Source: an uncultured Allomuricauda sp.
GTDB taxonomy: Bacteria > Bacteroidota > Bacteroidia > Flavobacteriales > Flavobacteriaceae
Direction of reading: 5' to 3'
Length of the DNA: 64,000 bases
NCBI RefSeq assembly: GCF_947501165.1
Contig: NZ_CANMUU010000001.1
Coordinates: 496,001-560,000 of the forward strand
The number at the start of each line of letters is the position of its first letter. Within the stretch, counting starts at the first letter, position 1. This document shows positions 36,667-45,930 of the stretch, one piece after another. Below the pieces are notes generated by a model. The model made no database searches, had not been told where the DNA came from, and saw nothing but the letters and a program-made list of their open reading frames with translations. A program made the translations under genes and the position numbers.

Positions 36667-37890
36667 ATGAATAGATTAGAATTCATTAAAACGATTTCAT
36701 CGGCAACCTTGGCAACAGGGTTGCCCTTTCCTATCTGGGGCCTGAAATCCAATGAATGTTCGATAGCCATGTTTACGGAGATGGCAAAGGATGATGACTT
36801 TATAATCAAGGACATTGACACTTTTATGCTTCGCAAGGCACTTTTTGTTTCGGTTGAACTCAACAATGGCATCAAAGGATGGGCTGAAGCCATGCCCAAT
36901 GACAAACGTAGTTCCCGTACCTTAATAGAAAAAACCTTAAAGAACTACTTTGAAGGCACCAACATCTTCGACATAGAAAAGACCTGGGACTATTGCATCA
37001 AGTCCGAATATGATTTAGGTCCCGGAGGTCTGCTCACCTATTCATTATCGGGAATTGATTGCGCCATTTATGATGCCATGGGAAAAGCTACCCAGAAACC
37101 CGTTTACGAACTTCTCGGGGGTAAACTGAGGGATTCCGTGGAGATATACGCCAGTTTTACAAGAGATGTCTATCCTACACCAGAGCAGGCAGCGGCCAAG
37201 GCCAAAGCATTGGTCGAAGAAGGATATAAAACGCTGAAATTTCGCATGCGTTGGGGACTCGAAAACCAAGACCCTCCCAACGACAATACCGTTGATTTCG
37301 CTCGGGCGCTTCGCGAAGCTATTGGTGCCGATATTCAATTGGCTATGGATGCGAACATGGGACATACCCAAAAAAGGGCCATTATCTTGGGTAAAGAACT
37401 TGAGGAATTCAACTTGGCATGGTGGGAAGAACCTACAGCGCCTTACGATTACGAAGCCATCAAGGCAATAGTGGATAACGTGAATATCCCCATCGTTTTT
37501 GGCGAACACGCCTATACGGTAGAACAGATTCAGCATTTATTGACCTATGGGGGGTCATGGGCGGTAAATCCAGATTTGCTAAAGTGCGGAGGCTTTACCG
37601 GAGGAAAACGGATTGGTGACTTTATTGCCGAAAAAGGGGTGAAACTGGTAGCCCATAATTCTAGACCCTCTTTGAGCACGGTTTGTATGCTCCATTGGGT
37701 TTGCGCCACAAAAATGGCGACGCTTCCACAGGAGTTTGCGCTACGTGAAAAAGCGCCTGGGGCTTTTGATTGTTTAACCGGTTTTCCGGAATTTAAAAAT
37801 GGTCGTTTGCATATTAGCAATAGACCAGGGTTGGGTGTGGAGGTAGATGAAGATCAGGTGAGGGCTTACGATAAAAAATACACCAAATGA
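36667..37890 (+). CDS. exported enolase-superfamily (mandelate racemase-like) enzyme
   Basis: 407 residues with both enolase-superfamily domains. Metal ligands by alignment are D228 (MDANMG), E255 (WWEEP) and E280 (FGEHAY); a His-Asp dyad may be H330 (AHNSRPS) with D303 (NPDLLKCGG). The usual KxK of the second strand reads K191-F-R193, so one general base is changed. The N-terminus NRLEFIKTISSATLATGLPF looks like a signal sequence of NRRxFIKT (Tat-like) type with the second Arg lost; the substrate would then be met in the periplasm. Relatives dehydrate or isomerise sugar acids (galactonate, galactarate and lactones), so a uronate or aldonate is likely but the reaction is not fixed. ATGA overlap with the GH28 gene. 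Confidence 0.82.
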   Translation: MNRLEFIKTISSATLATGLPFPIWGLKSNECSIAMFTEMAKDDDFIIKDIDTFMLRKALFVSVELNNGIKGWAEAMPNDKRSSRTLIEKTLKNYFEGTNIFDIEKTWDYCIKSEYDLGPGGLLTYSLSGIDCAIYDAMGKATQKPVYELLGGKLRDSVEIYASFTRDVYPTPEQAAAKAKALVEEGYKTLKFRMRWGLENQDPPNDNTVDFARALREAIGADIQLAMDANMGHTQKRAIILGKELEEFNLAWWEEPTAPYDYEAIKAIVDNVNIPIVFGEHAYTVEQIQHLLTYGGSWAVNPDLLKCGGFTGGKRIGDFIAEKGVKLVAHNSRPSLSTVCMLHWVCATKMATLPQEFALREKAPGAFDCLTGFPEFKNGRLHISNRPGLGVEVDEDQVRAYDKKYTK

Positions 37891-39215
37891 GATATGCGGT
37901 ATGGCTGATTCCTGTCTTTGGTTTATTTCTCTTGATATCCTGTAGAGGGCAAAGTCAAAAAGAGCTCAATATTCTCGATTTTGGTGCGGTTCCCGATGGT
38001 AAGACGATGAATACACAAGCCATTCAGTCCACAATTGATAAGGCGTTAAAATCAAAAGGAAAAGTTATCATCCCGAAGGGGACCTTTTTAACCGGAGCAT
38101 TGACATTGGGTCCTGATATCACTTTACAAATTGATGAAGGAGCGACACTCTTGGCCAGTCCCAACATGAAAGATTATCCTGAAAGACATTTCATTTCGGC
38201 CCCTTATGCCGATAGTCTCATAATTAAAGGTAAGGGAACCATTAATGGTAACGGAACCGCTTTTTATGATAAGGATTGGAAGTTTACGGAACGACCGCAA
38301 CCTTGGATTGTCATCAGTGATGCCAAAGGCGTTTCAGTAACCGGAATACACTTTGAAAATAGTCCGTCGCATACCCTTAACTTCAACTTTTGTGATGGTG
38401 TTACCGTGGATAGTATTTCCATAAAGAACAATCCCCAGAGTCCCAATACGGATGGAATAGACATTCGAAATACCAGAAATATTGCAGTAACCAATGCGGA
38501 CATTCGAACGGGAGATGATGCCATTTGTCTTAAAGTAACTTCCAAAGCAGACCTTTGGCATGATCCAAAAGGCAATCCCAGACCTAGGACAGTGGAAAAC
38601 GTTTTGGTAAAGCATTGCTATTTGGAGAGTGATGACTCTGCCCTAAAACTGGGAACGGGCAGTGGCCATTTTACAGAGAACATAGTATTTGAAGATATTA
38701 CCATTCGTAAAACCCGCTATGCGATGGCTTTGTTTATGATGGATGGTGGGGTCTATCGGGACATTCTCTTTAAAGATATTGATGCGGAAACCGGAGCTCG
38801 TCATGCACAGGAATATGGTATTTTTATAGATATTCATCAGCGAAAAGAGGATTCTCCCGTGGGTCAAATAGAAAATATTCGGTTTGAGGATTGTTCCATT
38901 GCCACAAACGGTATTTTTTATATGTCAGGCCATCCAGCGCAAATGATCGATGATATTCAACTGGAAAATGTGAATGTAACTTTCATGGGGCATCTGGATA
39001 ATTCTTCATGGAAAAAGCCAAAGGGAAACAAAAAAATTAAACAGTGGGCCTCGACATCCGATTTTGTTCGTGAAAAGGGAAAGTTCATACTTGCTGATGC
39101 GAAAAAGGTCCGATTGAAGAATGTAACCTTTAACCAAGTCCCGAATGATTCCATCCCTTTGTTTTGGAAGCACAATGTTTCCTTGGATACCCTAAATGTC
39201 AAAATCATCCCATGA
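37887..39215 (+). CDS. GH28 polygalacturonase, lipoprotein
   Basis: 442 residues. Lipobox LLISC (Cys 19), then a right-handed beta-helix. The GH28 catalytic acids are present: D189 in SPNTDGIDI, D210 and D211 in RTGDDAICLK; the downstream substrate motif is GTGSGHFTEN and the RIK-like IRKTRY. It hydrolyses alpha-1,4 galacturonide bonds; being a lipoprotein it probably acts in the periplasm or on the cell surface on oligomers brought by the receptor. Starts inside the stop of the enolase-like gene (ATGA), so the operon is translationally coupled. Confidence 0.92.
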   Translation: MRYAVWLIPVFGLFLLISCRGQSQKELNILDFGAVPDGKTMNTQAIQSTIDKALKSKGKVIIPKGTFLTGALTLGPDITLQIDEGATLLASPNMKDYPERHFISAPYADSLIIKGKGTINGNGTAFYDKDWKFTERPQPWIVISDAKGVSVTGIHFENSPSHTLNFNFCDGVTVDSISIKNNPQSPNTDGIDIRNTRNIAVTNADIRTGDDAICLKVTSKADLWHDPKGNPRPRTVENVLVKHCYLESDDSALKLGTGSGHFTENIVFEDITIRKTRYAMALFMMDGGVYRDILFKDIDAETGARHAQEYGIFIDIHQRKEDSPVGQIENIRFEDCSIATNGIFYMSGHPAQMIDDIQLENVNVTFMGHLDNSSWKKPKGNKKIKQWASTSDFVREKGKFILADAKKVRLKNVTFNQVPNDSIPLFWKHNVSLDTLNVKIIP

Positions 39216-40465
39216 CCCGTAAACTATTCCTTGCTATTCCACTCTTTTGGTGTTTTCTGGGTTGTGCTCAAAGGGAATCCCTCGATTTAGACGAAGCATA
39301 TCAACAAAAAATAGAGATTTCATTGAATCGCGGCATAGAACATGCAGGAAGCGTTTGTTTGGATGCTGCTGGAAAAGCGAAAGGGGATTACGAAATGATA
39401 TCCGGTACCTGGCTGGAGTACGAACCGGCCTGGCACACAGGGCAACTGATTCAAGGACTTTTGGATGCCTACCAAGTGACCCAAAACGAGGACGCTCTAA
39501 ACTATGCTATAAAAGGGGGGAATTGGTGGGTAAGTCTACAATTTCCTGTAGGACACCCCCTAGCCGGTTACATGAATGCTATTCATGGGGCAAGCGTAGG
39601 AAATCTAATCAACACGACTACCATTACCGATGGAACACCGGGACTCTTTGACCTAAGCGAGGTTACAGGAGACACTAAATATGCTGAGGTCGCCAGTTCA
39701 GCAGGAGAATGGATTTTGGACAACCTCTATCTTCCCGAGCATCGGTTAAGCTATAATATTGTGGATCCGGAAACCGGAGAAATCTGGAAAGAAAAAAGTC
39801 CACATGCGCAACACCAAGGTCATGAAATCACCATTAAACAGGTGGCGCGGCCCAATGCCGAGGGGTATTTGTCGAAAGATATGTTTGAGTTTACGGGAGA
39901 GGAACTTTATAAAAATGCCTTTTTGGAGGTTTGCGATGGACTAGTCACCAGTCAAAGTGACAATGGCTTCTGGATGGATTTTGAGCCCAATGACCCAAAT
40001 ACTGGAAAAATCCATGCACGATTCAATACTTGGAATGCGGAGGCGCTAATTGAAGCCTACACCTTGACCGAGAATCAAAAATACTTGGATGCTGCCCTTA
40101 AAACAGGCCATGGACTGGCCTCCATCCAACAAAAAAATGGAGTGATTTTTTACTTAAGCTATACCGATGGCTCTGTGGATGATCGCTCTCCCTGTGGTTC
40201 AGGGACTTCTTTCGCGGGAATTCTTTGGCTACGATTACTGGAATTGGGTCATGTGGATTTCAAGGCCAACATTAAAAAAGCACTGGACTTTACCCTAAAA
40301 AATCAATTTTCAGCTGAACACCCGGATGAAAACTTGGCAGGAGGCTATTACGAGATTCGCCAAAAAGCAAAAGACAACGGAAAAATGAAACTCATCTATC
40401 GCGACATTGCCACAGCTTTTGGATTACGATTTCTAAGTGATGTGCACCAATTTGAATTTCAGTAA
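39212..40465 (+). CDS. (alpha/alpha)6-barrel protein, putative uronyl hydrolase or other pectin-acting enzyme
   Basis: 417 residues from ATG 39212, overlapping the GH28 stop by 4 nt. Lipobox FLGC near residue 15. The body is a series of paired helices with GTWLEYEPAWHTGQLIQGLL, AGYMNAIHGASVGNLINTTT, HAQHQGHEITIKQVARPN, GFWMDFEP and ARFNTWNAEALIEAYTLTEN, which is the layout of six-hairpin glycosidases, epimerases and some polysaccharide lyases. It lacks the clear GH88/GH105 signatures I would expect, so I leave the family open. The context (two GH28, one GH2) argues for an enzyme on pectin fragments or their substituents. Confidence 0.7.
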   Translation: MTRKLFLAIPLFWCFLGCAQRESLDLDEAYQQKIEISLNRGIEHAGSVCLDAAGKAKGDYEMISGTWLEYEPAWHTGQLIQGLLDAYQVTQNEDALNYAIKGGNWWVSLQFPVGHPLAGYMNAIHGASVGNLINTTTITDGTPGLFDLSEVTGDTKYAEVASSAGEWILDNLYLPEHRLSYNIVDPETGEIWKEKSPHAQHQGHEITIKQVARPNAEGYLSKDMFEFTGEELYKNAFLEVCDGLVTSQSDNGFWMDFEPNDPNTGKIHARFNTWNAEALIEAYTLTENQKYLDAALKTGHGLASIQQKNGVIFYLSYTDGSVDDRSPCGSGTSFAGILWLRLLELGHVDFKANIKKALDFTLKNQFSAEHPDENLAGGYYEIRQKAKDNGKMKLIYRDIATAFGLRFLSDVHQFEFQ

Positions 40466-40468
40466 GTT

Positions 40469-41875
40469 ATGAGGTTTTCGAGAGGTATATCACAATGCGA
40501 TTTAAAAACAAAAACAATATTTGGGATTATTCCAATACTGTTCAGTTTAGCATGTAACCTGCAACCTAAGGATGATTTTACCAAAGAAAAGGCCCAACAA
40601 ACCATTGCTAAGGCTTGGTCAGTGACCTATCCGGATATTTTGGAAGCTATTCAAGTGCCTTCCTTTCAGGATACGACAGTAGTTATTAAGGACACCACGG
40701 ATTTTAGAAACAACATCAACAAGACCATCTCCCAACTTTCCGAAGATGGAGGCGGTACGATAAAAGTCAATCCTGGAAGATACAATATCAAGGGAAGTGT
40801 TTTTTTGGCATCAAACATCCGATTGCATCTGGAGAACGGGGCAGAACTTTGGTTTTCGCCGAATCCTTCAGATTATTTACCTGTTGTAAAATCGCGATGG
40901 GAGGGTACCTTTCTCATGAATTATTCGCCACTTATTTACGCAATTGATGTGGAGAACATAGCGATTACTGGAAAGGGGTTGATCAATGGGCAGACCAAAC
41001 AAATATGGTACACCTGGAAAGAAAAACAGGATGCCGATAAGAAACAGCTGAGACAAATGGGTAATGATGAAATCCCTTTGGAAAAACGGGTTTTTGGAGC
41101 GGGACATTATTTGAGGCCCTCGGCCATTGAATTCATCAACTGCAAGAACGTTCTTTTGGAGGATTTCAGTATCAAGGGGTCCCCGTTTTGGACAATTCAT
41201 CCCGTACTTTCGGAAAACATTACCATCCGTTCGCTGAATATTGGGGCAGGCACTACCAATGACGACGGGATTGATCCCGAAAGCTGCAAAAATGTTCTTA
41301 TTGAAAACTGTGTTATAAGTACGCATGATGATTGCGTGGCGCTAAAAGCAGGTCGTGACCAGGATGGATGGCCGTATCCTCCCAATGAAAATATCATCGT
41401 TCGAAACAATAGCTTCAAGACCGAAGTGGGAAGTGGATTTTGTATAGGTTCCGAAATGTCAGCAGGGGTTCGCAACGTTTTTGTGGAGAACTGCGAATTG
41501 GTATCCAGTGGAAAGCATGCTTTTCAGTTTAAAAGCAATCCCGACCGGGGAGGCTTTATCGAAAATGTTTTTATACGAAACATCAAGGTTGAAGCCGTGA
41601 AATATGGATTTGAGTTCACCACGGATTATAAAGGCTGGCGGGGAAACCAATACTTCACCACGTATCAAGATTTTTATTTCCAGAATATTCAAATCGAAGA
41701 AGCCACGGGCAAATCCATTGTCATCAAAGGAAGACCTGAAGAGCCCATTCGAAAAGTATATTTTGAAAACTGTGCCATTCACCAATCTCCACAATTGGAG
41801 GTGGTTTCGGAAGCTTCGCAAATACACTTTGAAAACACCAAAATCAACACGAACATTTTGCCCACAAACGATTGA
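40469..41875 (+). CDS. GH28 exo-type polygalacturonase, lipoprotein
   Basis: 468 residues, only distantly like the first GH28. A signal with SLAC lipobox at about residue 29 follows an unusually long N-terminal stretch. Catalytic acids appear in TNDDGIDPES and STHDDCVALKAG, where the usual GDD is HDD; the motif GSGFCIGSEMSAGVRN is that of exo-acting galacturonidases. Extra loops (GGFIENVFIRN; TTDYKGWRGNQYF) would narrow the cleft, in keeping with release of mono-galacturonate from chain ends. It starts 3 nt after the preceding stop. Confidence 0.9.
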   Translation: MRFSRGISQCDLKTKTIFGIIPILFSLACNLQPKDDFTKEKAQQTIAKAWSVTYPDILEAIQVPSFQDTTVVIKDTTDFRNNINKTISQLSEDGGGTIKVNPGRYNIKGSVFLASNIRLHLENGAELWFSPNPSDYLPVVKSRWEGTFLMNYSPLIYAIDVENIAITGKGLINGQTKQIWYTWKEKQDADKKQLRQMGNDEIPLEKRVFGAGHYLRPSAIEFINCKNVLLEDFSIKGSPFWTIHPVLSENITIRSLNIGAGTTNDDGIDPESCKNVLIENCVISTHDDCVALKAGRDQDGWPYPPNENIIVRNNSFKTEVGSGFCIGSEMSAGVRNVFVENCELVSSGKHAFQFKSNPDRGGFIENVFIRNIKVEAVKYGFEFTTDYKGWRGNQYFTTYQDFYFQNIQIEEATGKSIVIKGRPEEPIRKVYFENCAIHQSPQLEVVSEASQIHFENTKINTNILPTND

Positions 41876-41878
41876 CCT

Positions 41879-43732
41879 ATGAAAAGAATACGTCTTGGCT
41901 TTTTTCTGTTTTTTCTATTTGGAATGCAGTTTACATGGTCGCAGGAACCGCTGCTCCAAAATGCATACAGCAGACCTTCGACCTTGCTTAATGGCAACTG
42001 GAAGTACGTTATCGACCCCTACGATACAGGGTATCGCAACCATAGAAACTGGCTTCCCTTTGATGAGGCGGAATCCACAAAAGCATCCGCAAAGCCCTAT
42101 TACACCGATAAGGTCATAGAAAACCGCTGGGACCGTGTGGAGTACAATTTCAATACCTCCCCAGAGATTTTAGTGCCTGGGGATTGGAACAGCCAATTTG
42201 AAAAACTGGAGTATTACGAGGGTGCTATTTGGTATCGCGCCACTTTCGATTATAACCTAAAAGAGGGGACTGAAGTGTTTCTGTATTTTGGAGCTGCGAA
42301 TTACCAGACCGATGTATACCTCAACGGGGAAAAGGTTGGTCAGCATTTGGGAGGATTCGATCCGTTCAACTTTGAGGTCTCCGAAAAATTAAAATCAAAA
42401 GATAATTCTTTGGTGGTTCGTGTGGACAACAAAAGGGAAAAACATCATGTGCCGAACTTTACGACGGACTGGTGGAATTATGGCGGTATTACCCGCGATG
42501 TGAAGTTGATAGCAGTGCCCAAAACCCATATTCAGGATTATAAAATTCAACTGGACCCTAAAAACGCAGACCTAATCAAGGGCTACATTCAAGTATCGAA
42601 TGGAGCACAGCAAAATGTATCGATTAGAATCCCGGAAGCAAAGATTGAGGAAACCTTTCGTCTGGATGAAACCGGAAAAGCGGAATTTCAAATTTCCGCG
42701 AAGCGTATCAAAAAATGGTATCCCAAACGCCCCAAATTGTATACGGTTGAAATCACTTGTGGTGAAGATATGCTAACGGATGATATTGGTTTCAGAACCA
42801 TTGTCACAGATGGGCCAAATATCCTATTGAATGGAAAATCCATCTTCCTCCGGGGCATTAGTCTCCATGAAGAAAACCCCATAAAGGTTGGGAGAGCAAA
42901 TTCTATGGAAGAAGCTCAAATGTTCTTCGGATGGGCACAAGAGCTCAACTGCAATTTTGTGCGGTTGGCTCACTATCCCCATAATGAACATATGCCCCGT
43001 TTGGCGGATAAAATGGGCATTTTACTTTGGGAAGAAATACCGGTGTATTGGGGCATCGACTATGAAAATCCAGTGGCTTTTGCCCAGGCCAAATCACAAT
43101 TGGAAACCCTGGTACATCGCGATAAAAACCGTGCAAGTGTTATTGTATGGTCGGTGGCCAATGAGACACCAGAAGTTCCTTCGCGATTGAAGTTTTTAAG
43201 GGATTTAAAAAAGATTGCCCTCGCGATTGACGATACCCGATTTATAAGTGCTGCGCTAGAAAGGGATGAAAAAAGCACTGCTGATACTGTTAAGATTCCC
43301 GACCCTTTCGCCGAAGATGTAGATATGATTGCCTGCAATGAATATATCGGCTGGTATTCAGGCTTACCGAAGCGATGTTCGGAAGTGACATGGGAACTGC
43401 CTAGTAATAAACCATTTTTTGTCAGTGAGTTTGGGGGTGGGGCATTGTACAACCATCACGGGGATAAGTTAACGAGATGGACCGAAGAATATCAGGAGTA
43501 TTTGTATGTGGAGCAACTTAAGATGCTCCGGAAGATTCCCGCCTTGCGAGGTATAACCCCTTGGATTTTGGCCGATTTTCGTTCACCCAGAAGAAACTTA
43601 CCTTTAATTCAAGATGGTTGGAATCGAAAAGGGCTAATTTCCAATGGAGGTTTTAAAAAGAAAGCCTTTCGTGTTTTGAAAGCGTATTATGAGGAGATGG
43701 AGAAAATCTATGATTATTCGATAAAGGACTAA
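41879..43732 (+). CDS. GH2 beta-glucuronidase-type glycosidase
   Basis: 617 residues with signal peptide (LGFFLFFLFGMQFTWSQ). The GH2 sugar-binding, Ig-like and TIM-barrel domains are in order. Acid/base E429 lies in WSVANETP, nucleophile E517 in VSEFGGGA, and RLAHYPHNEHM and ILWEEIPVYWG are typical of beta-glucuronidases. N582-R-K584 (WNRKGLI) keeps the NxK motif that in family glucuronidases binds the uronate carboxylate. It thus probably removes a beta-linked uronic acid from pectin side chains. Last gene of the rightward hydrolase operon; a hairpin terminator lies beyond. Confidence 0.9.
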   Translation: MKRIRLGFFLFFLFGMQFTWSQEPLLQNAYSRPSTLLNGNWKYVIDPYDTGYRNHRNWLPFDEAESTKASAKPYYTDKVIENRWDRVEYNFNTSPEILVPGDWNSQFEKLEYYEGAIWYRATFDYNLKEGTEVFLYFGAANYQTDVYLNGEKVGQHLGGFDPFNFEVSEKLKSKDNSLVVRVDNKREKHHVPNFTTDWWNYGGITRDVKLIAVPKTHIQDYKIQLDPKNADLIKGYIQVSNGAQQNVSIRIPEAKIEETFRLDETGKAEFQISAKRIKKWYPKRPKLYTVEITCGEDMLTDDIGFRTIVTDGPNILLNGKSIFLRGISLHEENPIKVGRANSMEEAQMFFGWAQELNCNFVRLAHYPHNEHMPRLADKMGILLWEEIPVYWGIDYENPVAFAQAKSQLETLVHRDKNRASVIVWSVANETPEVPSRLKFLRDLKKIALAIDDTRFISAALERDEKSTADTVKIPDPFAEDVDMIACNEYIGWYSGLPKRCSEVTWELPSNKPFFVSEFGGGALYNHHGDKLTRWTEEYQEYLYVEQLKMLRKIPALRGITPWILADFRSPRRNLPLIQDGWNRKGLISNGGFKKKAFRVLKAYYEEMEKIYDYSIKD

Positions 43733-43803
43733 TTCGGATTCCTAGGTATCATGATATCTTTCAAAGTGAAACCGTCAGTTCTAGTGTGTTCCAAAGGAAA
43801 AAA

Positions 43804-43856
43804 TATCGAGAACAAGGTTTTTTAATTTAGAAATACACTTCTCGATACGATTTTTT
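43804..43856 (+). terminator. hairpin terminator after the GH2 gene
   Basis: Stem TATCGAGAA (43804-43812) and TTCTCGATA (43839-43847), loop of 26 nt, then TTTTTT at 43851-43856. It lies 71 nt after the GH2 stop, in the convergent gap with uxuA. The long loop makes it only moderately convincing. Confidence 0.45.
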
Positions 43857-43920
43857 GTGCTTTGCCCAGAAAAATCACTCGAAGTGACCAATTTTCTTAA
43901 GAGTTGGTGGTAGATTAATC

Positions 43921-45090
43921 TTAACTATTCATCTGTAAAATGGCATGTTCCAAACCGCGTAGTTCTGCCAACCCCTTTAATCGTCCAATGCCCGTATATC
44001 CAGGGTTAGCTTTCTTATTCAAGTCATCCATCATCTGATGCCCATGGTCGGGCCGCATGGGCAGAGACTGATTCCTTCTTTGTTGTAATTGGGAGAGGGC
44101 TTTCATCACCTTGAACATGGGCACATCACCTTCCAAATGATGAGCTTCGTGAAAATTGCCTTGGTCATCCCGTTCTGTGCTCCTCAGATGAACAAAATGG
44201 ATGTGGTCACCAAAGGTTTCAACCATTGCTACCAAATCATTGTCGGCTCGCACGCCAAAAGAACCGGTACAAAAGGTCAATCCGTTATTCGGACTCGGGG
44301 TTTGCGATAAAATGCGTTGAACGTCATCGGCAGTGCTGACCACACGGGGCAGTCCAAATAGGGGAAAAGGCGGATCATCGGGATGAATGGCCATATTGAT
44401 TCCAACTTTTTCACAAACTGGGATTATCTCATCCAAAAAAAGCTTCAAATGCAAAGCGAGTTTTTCTAGGCCTATTTTCTCATAGGTGTCCAATTGTTCC
44501 TGAAATTGCGCTACGGTATACCCTTCTTCACTCCCTGGAAGCCCTGCAATGATGGTTTTGACCAATGCTTCTTGGGTTTCCTTTGAACTATTTTTTAAAT
44601 AGGATTCCCCTCTGACCAATTCTTCAGGAGTATAGTCATTTTCGGCATTGGGTCGTTTCAAGATAAAACAATCAAAAGCTACCAAAGCTGCTTTTTCAAA
44701 CCGAAGTGCTTTAGCACCTGAGGGCAATTCATAGTAAAGATTGGTACGGGTCCAATCCAGAACGGGCATAAAATTATAACAGACCGTTTGAATGCCCACT
44801 TCCGCCAGATGTGCCAGGGAAGCTTTGTAATTGTCTATGTGTTGTTTGTAGTTGCCACTTCGCGTTTTGATTTCTTCATGAACGGGAATGCTTTCCACTA
44901 CGGCCCATTGTAACCCAGCTGCTTCGATTTCTTCTTTGCGCTTGCGGATTTCTTCCCTTGGCCAGATTTTTCCGTTGGGAATATGATGCAAAGCGGTAAC
45001 CACGCCAGTAGCACCGGCCTGCCGAATATCGGAAAGACTCACTGGGTCATTTGGCCCGTACCAGCGCATGGTTTGCAATAGTTTCTTCAT
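43921..45090 (-). CDS. uxuA: mannonate dehydratase
   Basis: 389 residues from ATG 45090 (ATG 45102 would add four). The start [20 protein letters not shown] and [17 protein letters not shown], with [47 protein letters not shown] and [12 protein letters not shown], are the family signature including metal ligands. It dehydrates D-mannonate to 2-keto-3-deoxygluconate (KDG) in the glucuronate branch. Last gene of the leftward uxaA-SDR-uxuA operon; 15 nt downstream of the SDR gene. Confidence 0.95.
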   Translation of the reverse strand: MKKLLQTMRWYGPNDPVSLSDIRQAGATGVVTALHHIPNGKIWPREEIRKRKEEIEAAGLQWAVVESIPVHEEIKTRSGNYKQHIDNYKASLAHLAEVGIQTVCYNFMPVLDWTRTNLYYELPSGAKALRFEKAALVAFDCFILKRPNAENDYTPEELVRGESYLKNSSKETQEALVKTIIAGLPGSEEGYTVAQFQEQLDTYEKIGLEKLALHLKLFLDEIIPVCEKVGINMAIHPDDPPFPLFGLPRVVSTADDVQRILSQTPSPNNGLTFCTGSFGVRADNDLVAMVETFGDHIHFVHLRSTERDDQGNFHEAHHLEGDVPMFKVMKALSQLQQRRNQSLPMRPDHGHQMMDDLNKKANPGYTGIGRLKGLAELRGLEHAILQMNS

Positions 45091-45105
45091 CGCTTCATTC
45101 AATTT

Positions 45106-45921
45106 TTAGACTCCCGAATAGGCACCAAAACCTCCGTCCACGGCAAGTACCGTACCTGTTACAAATTTAGAGGCATCACTACACAAATAATGAATAGCTC
45201 CAAAAAGCTCATCCGGTTGACCAAATCGATTCATGGGCGTATTGTCAATAATTTGGTTTGCTCTATCCGTATAGCTTCCATCGGTATTGGTCAAAAGTTC
45301 TTTGTTCTGTTTTGTAAGGAAAAAACCGGGAGCTACGGCGTTAACCCGTAATCCTTCCCCATATTTTTGCGCAAATTCGATGGCAAGCCATTTCGTAAGA
45401 TTATCAATGGCAGCCTTCGCGGAGGAATACCCCATAACCCTTGTTAATGGGCGCTCGGCAGACATGCTGGAGATATTAATGACACTCCCTTTTTTATCAT
45501 CCAGAAAAAGCGGTAAAAACGATTTAATGGAGAGGTAGGTCCCCACATAGTTGAGGTCGATGATTTTTCTTAGGGCCTCTACATCACTATCCAATAATGT
45601 CTGCTCTGGGGTTACAATCGCTCCTGCCATATTGCCACCAGCGGCGTTGATGAGTACATCCAAACTACCAAATTGGGATTTGAGGGTATCCGAAACGCTT
45701 TTTAAGTTTTCTTCATTGGTAACGTCGCAGCCAAAAGGTGTGGCTTTACCGCCATGCTTTCTAATGTCATCAGCTACCATTTGGGCTTCTGCCAGCTTTC
45801 TTCCCAGTACAATAAGATTTGCCCCCTTTGCCGCAAGGTATTTGGACCATTCTGAACCCAAAACCCCAGTTCCACCGGTAATAAGAATGTTTTTTCCTTT
45901 AATATCAAATAAGTCTTTCAT
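45106..45921 (-). CDS. SDR-type D-mannonate oxidoreductase (fructuronate reductase)
   Basis: 271 residues from ATG 45921 (ATG 45930 would add three). Short-chain dehydrogenase with TGGTGVLGSEW, NAAGGNMAGA, catalytic Ser in NISSMSAERP and YSSAK (Tyr-Lys). The pattern RPLTRVMGYSSAKAAIDNLT and RVNAVAPGFFLTKQNKELLT closely follows Bacillus subtilis YjmF/UxuB, so fructuronate to mannonate is the likely reaction, and not the KduD reaction. It thus replaces the classical UxuB of the mannitol-dehydrogenase family. The stop of uxaA lies 10 nt upstream. Confidence 0.9.
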   Translation of the reverse strand: MKDLFDIKGKNILITGGTGVLGSEWSKYLAAKGANLIVLGRKLAEAQMVADDIRKHGGKATPFGCDVTNEENLKSVSDTLKSQFGSLDVLINAAGGNMAGAIVTPEQTLLDSDVEALRKIIDLNYVGTYLSIKSFLPLFLDDKKGSVINISSMSAERPLTRVMGYSSAKAAIDNLTKWLAIEFAQKYGEGLRVNAVAPGFFLTKQNKELLTNTDGSYTDRANQIIDNTPMNRFGQPDELFGAIHYLCSDASKFVTGTVLAVDGGFGAYSGV

Positions 45922-45930
45922 GCAAAACAA

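Noticed and set aside
39247-39651. 134-codon frame within the (alpha/alpha)6 gene
   Set aside because: Arg-rich shadow in another frame of the real gene at 39212-40465.
45106-45921. SDR as KduD (2-dehydro-3-deoxygluconate dehydrogenase)
   Set aside because: The RPLTRVMGYSSAKAA and GFFLTKQNKELL patterns fit YjmF-type mannonate oxidoreductase, and the gene lies between uxaA and uxuA.
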